Positions 1-11,100 of a stretch of 64,000 bases of DNA are shown one piece after another. The position numbers were made by a program, and so were the translations under genes. The DNA comes from Diplonema papillatum (lineage: Eukaryota > Euglenozoa > Diplonemea > Diplonemida > Diplonemidae), in the NCBI GenBank assembly GCA_030068145.1, contig JAPJBO010000079.1:248001-312000 (forward strand), written 5' to 3'. Every line of letters starts with the position of its first letter. Positions within the stretch are counted from its first letter, which is position 1. The notes under the pieces are model-generated. The model ran no database searches. It saw only the letters and a program-made list of their open reading frames with translations, and was not told the origin of the DNA.

Positions 1-1
1 C

Positions 2-1540
2 GAGTTGCAGCGGCAGCAGGCCTTCTTCAAGGCGCAGGCCGACGACGCGGCCGTCAAGTCCGCGAAGCGGGCGGCCGAGCCGGCGTCTATTTTCCCGCCG
101 CAAGGGGGCGCGGGCTGCGGGGAGAGAGGAGAGGAGGGCGAGCGGGGGGCCCTCGGGCAACTCGACCTCGAGCTGCAGAGGCAGCAGGCCTTGTTCAAGG
201 CGCAGGCCGACGACGCGGCCGGCAAGTCCGCGAAGCGGGCGACCGAGCCGGCGGCCGTGTTCCCGCCGCGGGCGGGCGCGGGCTGCGGGGGCGAGAGAGC
301 AGAGGAGGGCGAGCGGGAGGAAAAAGACGCGAAGCGCGCGAAGCGCAGCGGGCCCCCTCCTCCTGCTGCTGCTCCTGCGGAGGGGCAGCCGCGGCGCCGG
401 GAGGCGGCCGAGCAGCTGGGCGCGCTGCTGGTGCGGGAGATCGGCGAAAAGCACCAGGCGCAGCGCCGCGAAATCGTGCGCGGGGGGGACGCCGCCGCGG
501 CGCGGCCCGCGCTGCCGCCGGCGGTGGCGGCGCGGGAGGCCAGCAGCAGCGGAACGGGCCGATCGCCGACGACGACGACAACGCCGACGCTGATTCGCGG
601 CGGAGCGTGCGAATCGGCGCCGGCGACCGGCGTCTCGCGGACCCCCGCGTCAACCGCGACGCCAGCCAATCCGTTGCAGCGGGCCTCGACGAGTTCGTCG
701 TCCACGCCGTCCTCTTCTGAACTGCAAGTGTTCGACACCCGCCGCACGCAAGTGCAAACCGTCCACACGTCAGTGTTCGTCTCCACGTCTCAAGCGACAC
801 CCGGCCCGCCTGGCGAGTCTTCCAGGGTTCCTTCCCACCGTTTGCCGGCATCGCAAACACCGCCTCTTTCTTCCACGCCGCTAACAAGCCGGACGTCGAC
901 AGCGCCCACTGAGAAGCCAGGAAGCGCGTCTACGACGACGCCCATTCCGCCGAGCACTTCGAGCTCGACGAGCCTTTCCGGGTACCTGCACCAGGAGCGG
1001 ATCGACAGCCTGCGCCAGCGGTACACGCAGATCCTGGAGGACACGCGGCAGGGCGGCCAGGTCGCCGAGGAGCGGCGGCGGCGCAGCGAGAGCGAAGCCG
1101 ACGAGGGCACGCGGATCATGCGCCTCCTCGAGCAGCGCGCCGCGGCGCTGGCCAGGGAGGCCGCGGGCATCTCGACGCAGAACCCGGACGTCTCGTTTGC
1201 GGTGTCGTCCCTCTCGAGCTTGACCCAGCAGCTCCGGTCGCCGGGGCAGTTCGAAGCGGACCTCACGGGGACCACGACGCCCTCGCCCTCCGAGCGCCGG
1301 AACCGCGACGACGGCCGGTGGCAAGCCTCGTCGGCGACTCAGTCGTCTTCGCTCCCGCATCCCCCCGAGGCCTTCTCTGCCGCGTCCACCGAGAGTGATT
1401 CCCCGTCGCAGCCGCCGTTCCACAACCCCTTCCTCGCTGAAAACACCCCCGACACCATTGACCCCTCCGATGCGTCGTCTCACACCGCGAGCCATTCCCT
1501 CGTTGATCTGCTTGCTCTCCCCGATGATTCGGAAATCTAG
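2..1540 (+). CDS. Low-complexity coiled-coil protein, 5' end outside window
   Basis: The frame is already open at the first bases of the window, so the true start lies upstream; about 512 codons remain, ending at a TAG. The N-terminal part carries two copies of a 56-residue unit (168-bp period) built around the motif LQRQQA-FKAQADDAA, rich in Ala, Lys and Glu. A long Ser/Thr/Pro-rich stretch follows (about residues 180-325). A charged helical segment likely to form a coiled coil lies at about residues 325-395 (QERIDSLRQRYTQILEDTR and a run of Arg/Glu). The tail is again Ser/Pro-rich. High GC at third codon positions and the long uninterrupted frame support coding. I recognise no family. Scaffold or cytoskeletal roles would suit such a composition, but nothing in the sequence proves one. 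Confidence 0.65.
   Translation, partial: ELQRQQAFFKAQADDAAVKSAKRAAEPASIFPPQGGAGCGERGEEGERGALGQLDLELQRQQALFKAQADDAAGKSAKRATEPAAVFPPRAGAGCGGERAEEGEREEKDAKRAKRSGPPPPAAAPAEGQPRRREAAEQLGALLVREIGEKHQAQRREIVRGGDAAAARPALPPAVAAREASSSGTGRSPTTTTTPTLIRGGACESAPATGVSRTPASTATPANPLQRASTSSSSTPSSSELQVFDTRRTQVQTVHTSVFVSTSQATPGPPGESSRVPSHRLPASQTPPLSSTPLTSRTSTAPTEKPGSASTTTPIPPSTSSSTSLSGYLHQERIDSLRQRYTQILEDTRQGGQVAEERRRRSESEADEGTRIMRLLEQRAAALAREAAGISTQNPDVSFAVSSLSSLTQQLRSPGQFEADLTGTTTPSPSERRNRDDGRWQASSATQSSSLPHPPEAFSAASTESDSPSQPPFHNPFLAENTPDTIDPSDASSHTASHSLVDLLALPDDSEI
3..340 (+). repeat. In-frame tandem duplication, 168-bp period
   Basis: Two adjacent copies start near positions 3 and 171. They differ at scattered bases and keep the reading frame (168 = 56 codons). 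More copies may lie upstream of the window. Confidence 0.7.
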
Positions 1541-1590
1541 TTTCCACGGAGCATGCACGAGGCCGCAGACCGCCACACGTCGTAAATGTT

Positions 1591-1640
1591 GCATTAGTGA
1601 ATTTGTCAGGCCTTCGACTACCCTGAGCAACGCATAATGC
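1591..1640 (+). repeat. Hairpin repeat family E, copy 1
   Basis: A 50-bp unit closed by the complementary arms GCATTA (1591-1596) and TAATGC (1635-1640). Its 28-nt core (1607-1634) is identical to 7162-7189, while the arms differ between copies and stay self-complementary. Confidence 0.6.
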
Positions 1641-3224
1641 TACAAGTCAATCGACTGTGGCATTTTTCATCCTGTTGCCTCCGGCTTCATTCATCTCTTA
1701 GTCAATGAAGCGAGACCAATGAATCATCAGACCATGCTTTTGCATGTCGTGTATCGAGCAACATTCATCCCCGTGTGCTTACGCAAAGGTTTCTGTCCCC
1801 GCTTAGGGTGACTAGCTTGATGGTGAGAAACGTGCACGACCCCACTAAATGTAAAACAAGGTCGGCGTAGCTAAGCAACCTGGCAAGCGCAGGTTTGTAA
1901 AGTTCTTCAGCGTATTTTTACGCAAAATCCTTTTTAGAGGACGAACCCCGACGGTTTCGCGATTGAGCATCGTCAGACTTTTGTACTTGCGAAACACTGC
2001 CCACACCGGAACAGACGTTTTCTTTTCTTTCTCTGTAGACTTTTCTCCTCCTCCTCCTCCCATCTCAAAAGAGACAGAACGTCATCCCCGTATTTAGATA
2101 TGCAAAGGTAGAATTTTCCTTGTACGTGCCAGGGGGGGAAGAGTCTGTTTTGTGAGTGAATATGTTCGTTAGGCCAATCTCTTCCCAAAACCCCTCTGCG
2201 TTCTCCTTTCCAAACTGCCAGTATTACGCAAATTCTGAAAGAACACTTCAGGTTCGTTTTTGAGTGTTCCACCAGGCTTCCCCGGCCTGTCATGAACACT
2301 TCTGCCAACCTTGATCCACAATCAAAATGTTGTAGAGAGAGTGTCTTCTTGCGTTCGCGTTTTTGAGTGCAAAAGTGTGGTCTTTCACTCGCGGTAGGAG
2401 AACAAAGTTTGGCTCACTGTTCCGAACAGGCTGCCCGCGACCCGCGGAGACTTCTTAGAACGCAGCCTCCTCTCGCCGCTTTCCCGTTTTGTTCGACCGT
2501 ACGGAGTTCGTTCTCCCGCCCGAAGACAAGCTCAGCGGGAACAGAAATCGCACGGAGCATACAGTAAAAGCTTGTGTGAAAAGCCAAAGCCGAACCTCGG
2601 TTGCCCGGCTACGCGCACTTTTTCAGAATCCCGTTTCACACGTCTTGCCCATGAACACTCATTGAGGCTAAGGATTTGCTTTGGAATTCTGCGGCACATG
2701 GACATGGGTCCCTTGCTTCGATTGACACACCCCCTAATATTTTTAGTCAAGCTTCATGCCTGCAACCGTTCCCTTTCCATCGCGAGTACATTCGCAGCCC
2801 GCATGAGTTCGACGAATAATTCGACGCGGCAGTATCAACTCGTTAGGTATTGTCGACGCCGTTCTGACAGTCAAAGATACTGCCAAGCACCTCACCTGCG
2901 TAAATGCAACCTGACGACGAACGTGTGCTCGGTGAAAACTTCGGGAGGTGTCGCTTTGCGTCGCGGTGCTACGCCGCGGTTAGAGGCACTCGGGGCGAGA
3001 GCGATTTTCGTTCGCCCCAGGCCAAAAGTCACCACCGCTGGATAAGGATCGCATACGAGTCCGCTTTGCTCGTCGACGCAGTGTCTACCCCAACTTTTTT
3101 TTCTCCAGGTTTGCGGGGCCCACCCGCCCCCTTTTTTTTGAGCACGACACGTTTTGATTGGAGAAAGCGGGGAGTGCCCCACTCGAACGGTGGCTGTTTC
3201 TTTTTTGTTTCTGAATTTGAAAGT

Positions 3225-3345
3225 GTGCTGGGAATAGTTGCCTGGACCTCTTGAGTTGAGTGCTTACCAGGATTGCGGGAGTCGGTCAACCGTTTCGTGA
3301 GAAAAAGCGAAGAAAACAGAACTTCTTCTTTTTCGTCGTCGATCT
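3225..3345 (+). repeat. Dispersed repeat family B, copy 1
   Basis: The unit runs from a TTGAAAGT-TGC motif through ATAGTTG, ACCTC-TGAGTT and GAGTCGG to CGTGAGAAAAAGCGAAGAA. Related copies lie at about 15575-15725, 27790-27895 and 42905-43050, all in the same orientation. Confidence 0.65.
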
Positions 3346-3420
3346 GTATCATCCTTGTGACACTGCCGAGAGCTGCGGCTCAACTATTCCCCCAGGCGCA
3401 AGAAAATCAAAGCAAGAGGA

Positions 3421-4827
3421 ATGGAGTCCCGCGAGAAGGGATGGTGCTGGATGAAGCTTTCGGTCGGGGGTGACCCGGTGCCGCGCCGCGTCGTTTTCGA
3501 GCTGTTTTGGAGGGAGGCGCCGCGGGCGAGCGCGAATTTCTTCGCCCTATGCCGGGGGGGGCACCGGGGGGCGGGAGGAGGTGCGACGGGGCTGGGTTAC
3601 CAGGGCTCGTCGTTTCACCGCGTGATCCCCGCGTTTTTGCTGCAAGGCGGCGACATCACGCACGGGGACGGGACCGGCGGGGAGTCGATCTTCGGGGGGC
3701 CTTTCGAGGACGAGAAGTACCTCCGCACGCACAGCGGGTCCGGCCTGCTGGGGCTGGCGAACTGGGGGAAGGACACGAACACCAGCCAGTTCTACGTGAC
3801 GCTCGCGCCGGCGCCGCATTTGAACGAGCGGAACGTCGTCTTCGGGCGAGTGGCCGCGGGCATGGAAGTCCTCCGGCTCATCGAGAACACAGTGCAAACT
3901 TCGTTCGATGACGTGCCCGAGCCACACTGCCGCGTGGTCGTCGAGAGCTGCGGCGTGCTCGAAGAATACGCGGGGGAGGACACCGCTTCGCAACCGTTCC
4001 CGGAGTGCCCGCAGGACAACCACCCGCCGCTGGGCATCGACGCGTTGCTCGAGTCCGCGGAACGGTTGAAAACGGAGTTCGGGAACAAGCGGTTCCAAGC
4101 AAACCGGTACGGCGACGCCTCCGGGTACTACCTGACCGCCGTCCGGTACCTCAAACACGCGGCGAGCCTTCTGGAAGAGAAGGCGGGGCGGGGCGGCGAG
4201 GGCGCCGCCCCGCCTGCGCCAGGGGATCGCATGGCAGCGGTAGCGGCCGCGAAGCTGGCCGTCTACACCAACCTCTCCGTGTGCCACGGGAAGGTGGGCG
4301 ACTGGGTTGGCTCCCGGCGGTACGCGCGGGAGGCGCTGAAGTTCAACGCCGACCACCCGAAGGCGCTGTATCGGTTCGCCGAGGCTGTTTTCCGCCTCGG
4401 AGGCGACGTCGACACGGCGTGGGACGCCGCGAAGCGGTGCGCCAAGCTGGCCGCGCACGACAAACTCTGCGCAGAGCTGCTCTCCGAGATTGGCGACGCT
4501 CGGAAGACGAAGATGAAAAAGCTGTCCAACGCTATGGGGCGGTGGACCTCAGACCTCGAGGTCAAAGGGAAGTGCATCGAGTTCGAAGATCGGCGTTCTC
4601 GAAAGCGTGTCACCGTGTTCCCTATGTCAGGGGGCGGCGTTTCGTACCGCATTGGTACCAACGAGAGGGACCGCATCCGGCAAGCTGTCGTCGACAAGGC
4701 GGCCGGCTCCGTCTCATTCCCTGAGATCCGGCGCACGCTGTCTCTGCCCGCTGACAACGGTGCGGCCCTCATCGGGCAGCTCACAGAGTTTTTCGCGGAA
4801 AACGGCGTCGACGTTACCATGGCGTGA
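3421..4827 (+). CDS. Cyclophilin-type peptidyl-prolyl isomerase with TPR domain (Cyp40-like)
   Basis: 468 residues. An N-terminal cyclophilin domain (about residues 10-175) is followed by a TPR helical region (about 200-375) and a C-terminal segment of about 90 residues that I do not recognise. Cyclophilin motifs are clear: FHRVIPAFLLQGGD keeps the catalytic Arg, the Phe and the Gln, and TSQFYVT and NVVFGRV follow. Two pocket residues differ from human CypA: the Trp121 position is His (APHLNERN) and the His126 position is Asn, which usually lowers cyclosporin binding. The TPR part (KLAVYTNLSVCHGKVGDW, EALKFNADHPKALYRFAEA) matches Hsp90-binding cyclophilins, so a cytosolic co-chaperone role is likely. 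The first ATG after a pyrimidine-rich CAG (3392-3394) was taken as start. No intron is needed. Confidence 0.9.
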   Translation: MESREKGWCWMKLSVGGDPVPRRVVFELFWREAPRASANFFALCRGGHRGAGGGATGLGYQGSSFHRVIPAFLLQGGDITHGDGTGGESIFGGPFEDEKYLRTHSGSGLLGLANWGKDTNTSQFYVTLAPAPHLNERNVVFGRVAAGMEVLRLIENTVQTSFDDVPEPHCRVVVESCGVLEEYAGEDTASQPFPECPQDNHPPLGIDALLESAERLKTEFGNKRFQANRYGDASGYYLTAVRYLKHAASLLEEKAGRGGEGAAPPAPGDRMAAVAAAKLAVYTNLSVCHGKVGDWVGSRRYAREALKFNADHPKALYRFAEAVFRLGGDVDTAWDAAKRCAKLAAHDKLCAELLSEIGDARKTKMKKLSNAMGRWTSDLEVKGKCIEFEDRRSRKRVTVFPMSGGGVSYRIGTNERDRIRQAVVDKAAGSVSFPEIRRTLSLPADNGAALIGQLTEFFAENGVDVTMA

Positions 4828-5625
4828 CGCGCTGGCCGAGAAACAACGTGGACTGACTCTCGTATGGAGCTGAACTGCCACTTCGGCAGTTCGGCGGTGT
4901 GCCGGTGTTTAAGGGCCGCGTTTTAGGGATTTATGACGAGTGCCCATCCAAAAGCCTGGTGTTACAGCCGCCGGTTGCTGAGTTCCGCGGTTCACTCCTT
5001 GCAGAGGACCAAACCCGGCCGCTGTCGTGAGCCCGGCCATTTGGCGCGGCCACGCACGGTGTTTTGGCACTGAAGTACGTGTCCTTGCGCGTTGCCACCA
5101 GAGAAGCTCGACCGCGAGGGTGCGAGGCACAAAGACGGCAAGTTGCAAGGCTTGGAACTCTAGCTGTGTGAAGCAGCAGGCCTGACCAAGGCTACGTTCT
5201 GCCCTTGTTTGAGCAATCAACGCAACGTTTTACTTCCGCTGATGCCTTCGGGAGAAGCCCAAGAGTAGATTCTAATTGAGTTTTCCACCGTTTTTTGTGA
5301 TGTTACGTCGGTTTGGTTTAGGCATAGACAGCCGTTCGGCGCAGAAACCGATGCCACCGATTTCATTGTATTTTTATTGGGATCGACCCCGTACCTAGTA
5401 GCTCACCGTTCGGTATCGGTGAGGGAAAACAAAGCCGATCCTCAATGCGCATGCACAACTCGACAATCATAGCAACGTCGGCTATCGTACGTGACTGCAC
5501 CTTTCTCGATGCTTGCACAAATGTTTTTTGCTTGGGGGACCTGCCCACGTTTTCATCCAACGAGCAACGCGCATCTGTTTTAGGGAAAATAAAAAAAGAC
5601 AAACAAAGACAATCAACGTGAAACA
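4828..5625. other. Intergenic region with 3'-UTR hairpin
   Basis: No gene seen. A perfect 8-bp hairpin (arms 4872-4879 and 4885-4892, GAACTGCC / GGCAGTTC, 5-nt loop) lies 45 bp after the cyclophilin stop, in the expected 3' UTR. The rest is unremarkable, AT-richer DNA. Confidence 0.5.
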
Positions 5626-6446
5626 ATGGACCCGACGGTCTCAAGTGGCAGCGTTTTCGCCTTGAAGGGCGTTCAGAACCACATCCTGTCGCAGCAATGG
5701 AAGGAGGCGATCGCGAAGGAGCAGCAACTGCACAAGCGCTGGAAGCTGAATTACGCACGACACATGCTCGAAGAAGAGAACGAGCTTCTGGAATCGCACG
5801 TGCGCCGCGACAAAGAAGAAGCGTTAAGGTATGCAAACCGCCACTTTCGATTACCTACCTATTTTCCGTGTCTTCGTGGGTAAAACAAGAAACGTTGCTG
5901 CTGCCAAGATGATATCGCACGCGTGAACTCAGGGGTTTTTATAGTCATGCAGGCGCGGTACTTTGACATCAGCGAGATTCAGCCCGCAGACCATCACAAC
6001 AGAACAGTGCAACCTTCTACTCTGACACACAACGAAAGGATGGCCGTCGCAGGCAACCTGGGCGAATATATCGTCGGAAACACAATTCTGCGCCTCCCGA
6101 CTCCACGAAAATGCCCACAAGAGGTGAAACGTAGACAAAACGACAGAACGACGCGAAATCGTCGCACGAAAAAAGTTGTACACAAAACACACGCAGACGG
6201 ACCAAGCCGAACAGTACCGAACGAGGGACGCTGTACGAGGACGGTCTTGGCAGGCTCCCGTACCTGAAGCTGCGCCGGGGGAAGAAGCCGCACGACAAGT
6301 CGGATCGCCCCCTGACCACTTCGCAAGAAGTAGGGTGGCACGCGGGCAAAGCGTCGAAGTTGAAGGAACCGCTGGACTTCAAAGCGGAGTGGGGGCACAA
6401 GCCCATCGTCCACTCGTCTTTCTTCCGGCAGCGGGGGATTTTCTGA
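5626..6446 (+). CDS. Small two-exon protein, axonemal (CFAP144-like) candidate
   Basis: Exon 1 is 5626-5828 and ends AAG|GTATGC, leaving 2 nt of a codon. Exon 2 starts after an AG at 6196 (or 6214; both keep the frame) and ends at the TGA 6444-6446, giving about 150 (or 144) residues. Exon 1 encodes a charged helix (QQWKEAIAKEQQLHKRWKLN). Exon 2 encodes LPYLKLRRGKKPHDK, RPLTTSQEVGW and a C-terminal SSFFRQRGIF. The size, the KE-rich helix and the TTSQE-GW motif recall small ciliary microtubule-associated proteins such as the CFAP144/FAM183 group, but the match is from memory and loose. The exon join is supported by phase and by coding-like sequence ending exactly at the stop. The intron is 368-386 nt. 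Confidence 0.6.
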
Positions 6447-7146
6447 CGCAGCGAGCCTCTCCCGGGCGTCAGAGTCGGCGTGCCGCTAAGAGTGCGCGTC
6501 GTTGCGGAACATAACTTCCCGTGACGTGACAAGCAAGTGGGCGCCCTTTTCGGGCAAACGGCCCCATAGAAACCGCGAAGGCGGGGGAGGAGATGCCGCA
6601 CGCCACAGCACACCCTCCTCGTGACTTCCAGGAGGCATGCCAGTTGCATGCGCTCTCAGCACAGATATTTTCTGGCTGACTTTTCGTCGCCGAAATGAAA
6701 GAAGAAGTCTGTGGGGGGGTTTTTTATCTTCGCGCTAGTTTTCTGTTTGTCGGAACACCAGCCGGAGCAGAGAGTCTTTCCGTGGAGACCACACGGATGC
6801 ACCGATGATCCATTGAATCAGATTGTGCGTCCGTTTTGCGCTCATTGTCTTTGATCCAGCTCCCGACGGAAAGGTCCACCTAGTATGGCTCGCGGGTTCA
6901 AGGGACCCCGCGTGCAAGCGCCTTTAGGCCACGGTTGCATTACACCCCCGTCTGCCCGGCGGGCTTGACACGCTTTCCTTTTTCTCCCCTCCCCAGACCT
7001 GCCTAGGTTTTTACAAGCCTGCATGTCTCTGTGCTTCAGTTGCCTTTCTCCTGCTGTCTCCGTTGTTGTTGAGCTGAGTCAAGCTTCGGGAGCCACCCGT
7101 GACCTGAAGGCAGTAGCACCGCACTGTACGCAGATGTAAATCTGTT

Positions 7147-7195
7147 GCATAGTGTGATCGCCAGGCCTTCGACTACCCTGAGCAACGCACTATGC
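7147..7195 (+). repeat. Hairpin repeat family E, copy 2
   Basis: Closed by the complementary arms GCATAGTG (7147-7154) and CACTATGC (7188-7195). The 28-nt core 7162-7189 is identical to that of the copy at 1591-1640. Confidence 0.6.
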
Positions 7196-7757
7196 ACACT
7201 CCGTGTCTACGTCACAGCAGATGGAACGCGTTTGTTGCCCCGCCGCGGGGGCGGCCTACAAGTGGGTGTCGTTGTGGCCTCCCGGCCGGAGCAATCGTTG
7301 GATGACCCCTCGCTCGTTTCTTCGCGTTTGCGTCGGTTCGCGCGCCGGGTGGACTGTACGCAGATGAACAGGATGACAGCATAACAGTTTGACAAACATT
7401 GCGTCACGTCACTTAAAGCTGGGTTGGAGTGAGCACAGAGCACAACCTTGGCTCTCCGTTTCTCCTGGGTTCAAACTCAGAAATACAGCGGCATAAGGAA
7501 AACACCCACACGCCCCCCAACAAGAAGAAGAAACCAGCGCGCATACCCGCACACGCTCAAACAATCTTCACACACCGAGACGTCGTCCCACATGCCGAAA
7601 GACGGCTGAAACGTGACCGGCGCGTCCGGTAGGCCGCCTGTGCGCACGACGACTGCGCCAACAGTGAAGCACGTGCAGACGACGTGTGGGAACACTGGAA
7701 CACTCTGAGCACGTTTGAGCAGGTCGGCGCCTCGTCGTCCACCGCGCCGCGAACGAA

Positions 7758-8055
7758 GACTGGCTGCCAGCAGTGTGCGTCTACCGTCAACAGCAACAGG
7801 CGAGTCCGTAATCTTGCGCTTATCGGTGGTGCTGTCGGCACACAGTGAACAGCCTGGCTACCAGCAGCGCACTCTACGTCAACAGCAAGAAAAAAAGTAA
7901 GCCCGGAACTCTTGCTGGCGCTGTCGGCACTCACGCACAGTCAACCCCAGCCTGGCTGCCGGCAGCCTCTGCCGTCAAGAGCAACAAAGAAAGGTAAGTC
8001 GCCGGAACTCTTTGCGCTCACCGTGGCGCTGTCGGCACTCGCACAGCGAACACCA
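7758..8055 (+). repeat. Three degenerate ~94-105 bp tandem units in the antiporter leader
   Basis: Units begin at 7758, 7852 and 7950 with a (G)CCTGGCT(G/A)CC motif and continue through GTCAACAGCAA to GCTGTCGGCAC. Units 2 and 3 contain GTAAG at 7897 and 7994. The third (AAAG|GTAAGTC) is a strong splice-donor match, so these may be duplicated untranslated leader exons. Confidence 0.55.
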
Positions 8056-8122
8056 GCCGAGGACGTGTCCCCTTTCTTACCTCTCGCTCCCCTCCGAGGG
8101 CTTCGCGCAGCGCCGCGAGACG

Positions 8123-11100
8123 ATGCTGACGTGGCTCGGCGCGGCGGCTGTCGCAATTGGCACGCTCGCGGTCTCCGCGCAAGACCCGGCTCTTGGGTAC
8201 GGGAACGCAACCGACGGCGAGTGCGATGGGCCGTGCCCTGACTGCAGCGAGTTCGCTGGCGGCGAGGTGTACTGGTTTGAGCTCGAATGCCCCGAGCAGG
8301 CCGGGCGGAATGCGTCGTACTGCGCGTCGGTTCTGCAGGCGGAGGCCGGCCTCACCGAGAGCCCCGGCGAACACACGACGCCGCACACCATCATCGTCAT
8401 TTTCGGCTCCTTCGGCATCGGCGCCGCGGTGCGGTTCTTCTTCAAGGGCTCGCCCGTACCGTACACAGTCGTCCTCTTCGCCATCGGCATGCTCTTCGGC
8501 GGCATCGGGAAGCTCGGCGGCGTCGACGAGTACGTCGCGCTCGCGGACATGAACCCGCACTTGATCTTCCACGTGTTCCTCCCGGTGTTGGTGTTCGAAA
8601 GCGCGTTCGCGATGCCGGTTCACGTGTTCAAAAAGGTGGCGGGGCACTGCCTGGTCATGGCCGGGCCCGGCTTGATCCTCGCGTCGCTATTAACGGCGTG
8701 CGTGGTCAAGTACGTGTTCACCGACTACGGTTGGACGTGGCCTGCTTGCCTGTTGCTCGGCACCATTCTGTCAGCCACAGATCCGGTAGCGGTTGTGGCG
8801 TTGCTCAAGGACCTCGGTGCGTCTCCGGTGATCAGCACGATGATCGAAGGAGAGTCGCTGTTCAACGACGGCACCGCGATCGTGTTCTTCACGGTGCTCC
8901 AGTCCGCGGTCCAGGTGCAAAACTGCGAGCCCGACTGGGCCACGTGCCACTTCAACGGCGAGACGTGCCTCTGCTCCGACTACGCCTGCACCATCCCCGA
9001 CTCGGCGGGAGAGGTCGCCCTCAAGTTCCTGCGGATCTCCCTCGGGGGGCCTCTCGTCGGCCTCGCTGTAGGTGCCATCGCGGTTCCCTGCCTGCAGCGC
9101 GTCTTCAACGACGCACTCGTCGAGATCACCATCACGCTGACCGCTGCGTACGTGACGTTCTTCGTCGCTGAGGAGTTCTTCGCCGTGTCAGGGGTCCTCG
9201 GCGTGGTCACCACAGGGCTGCTCTTCTGGCAGAGCATTTCGCCCGAGGTGGAGCACACCATGCACCACTTCTGGGAGATGGTTGTGTACCTGACGAACAC
9301 GATGATCTTCATGCTCGCCGGGCTCATCGTCGCGATGAAGGCGTTCGACGTCGTCGGCACGCTGGACTTCGTGTACCTGGGCGTGCTGTACGTGGCCATC
9401 AACTTGATCCGCGTGTTGGTGATCGTGGTGCTGACGCCCGTCATGCGTCTGTTCGAGACGCAGTTCAGCTTCGGCGAAAACGTCCTCGTGGCTTGGGGGG
9501 GCCTGCGGGGGGCTGTCGGTCTGGCTTTGACGCTGATCGTGAGCTCCGACGAGACGGTGACGCCGGAGTCGCTGCGGACGAAGTTCGTGTTCCACATGGC
9601 TGGCATCGTCGTGCTCACGCTGTGCATCAACGGTGTGACCACCAGGAGGATCGTCGCGTACTTCGGCCTCAACAAGATCCCCGCCCGGAACCGGCGGATG
9701 ATGCAGAAGCGGTATCCGGACCTGAAGCGGGAGCAGCAGCTTTCCATTGCCGACCTTCGGCGCGACGCTCTCTACTACGATACCAACTGGTCCGAGCTGG
9801 GACGGCTTGTCGATTTGGACCTGGCGCTGCCTTCTTCGAAGTTCGCCGACCCGTCCAACAAAAAGGGCGACAGACTCGAGGAGACCGAAGAAGAGGCGCG
9901 GCTGGAGGTCAAGCACGTCTACCTCAACACGGCGCAAGCGTCGGTGTACCAGCAGTACAGCTCCGGCATTCTCGAACCGAGGGTCGCTCGTCATCTGTTG
10001 CGGGTGATTGAATCGACTCGGGAGATAAAGGAGGGGACAGACCCTGATAATCCGGATGCATGGTTGACGGCGGACATGGTGGAAGGGTACTTCAGCCTTC
10101 CGAGGTTCATCGGTGACCCGTCCACAGCTACGGGGCTGAAGATGTGGATCCTGCTCAAACGGTGGAAGCACGCGTTCTCTGTCACCCTCGGCTGGGACAC
10201 CTGCCACCGCTTGGCCGCCGAACGCGCCCCCGCCCTCCTCCCCCGGGGCCCTGCCAGCACCCTCATCGCGCATTGCAAGCGCTGCCGGATCCGTGCCAAC
10301 AGCCACGCCGAGACGACCATCCTCCAAAGGACTGAAATCTCGTGCATGATCAAGGTCCGCTCCCCCCGGGGTTCATGTTCTTTTTTTGTATAAGCACCTG
10401 CTTCGTAGGAAATGCTTGACAGCTGCGAAAGATCAACTGAGGTACATGTGCTGTAGCCCACACGAAACACAGGTAAATCTGGGTTTAGTGGCGGGCGTAA
10501 GCGTTCAAAAAGAACTTTAACTCTAAAAAGAACCACTTTGTAGTTGTATTGTTTTCTCCCCCTCTAGCCTCCTTCGAATTGATCACAAGGCAGTCCCTCG
10601 AGTATTTCTGGGAAGGGTGCTTGCCGAGTCGGACGAGACGATTTCGATCTGCGCGATGCCCCCTGACTTTTTTAGTTTCCGTCCCCTCTGGTTTCCGAGG
10701 AGGCGTTTCGTTGCTGCCGCCTTCTCAACGATCTTGCACGTTTGTATCCGCAGTATCCTGCCAACCACACAATTTTCAGTACAGTCAGCAGCCCCAGCCG
10801 CGCCCGCAAACTTACACGTACACACAGACAAAGCACGCTGCCCGGTACGTATTGAACCACATGCGCCAGATGCTTGGGCAAATGGCCAATGCCGGAAGGC
10901 TCGACGCTGCCGTATGCGCATCCCCCCTTCCTCAACACCGCTTTGCTTGCATTTTAGCCGACACGTTCACACGGACTTCCGAACATCAGCGTCATCTTTT
11001 CTTTTGTTTCGCAGCCGCTGCTGAACTCGTTCATGTACTTAAAAGAACTCAATGCTAAAACAAACATAACGTGGGCGGCGCCGAAGCTTTACCAGCTTCG

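Larger units (their letters stand above)
1541..3420. other. Intergenic region without a convincing gene
   Basis: This stretch has lower GC and only short open frames without codon bias. It holds hairpin family E (1591-1640), a CTCCTC-rich tract near 2043-2060, and dispersed repeat family B (about 3225-3345). A pyrimidine tract ending in CAG at 3392-3394 lies just before the next start codon and would suit a splice acceptor. Confidence 0.5.
6447..8122. other. Intergenic region upstream of the antiporter
   Basis: No protein gene is supported. It holds hairpin family E copy 2 (7147-7195) and three degenerate tandem units just before the antiporter (7758-8055). Confidence 0.5.
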
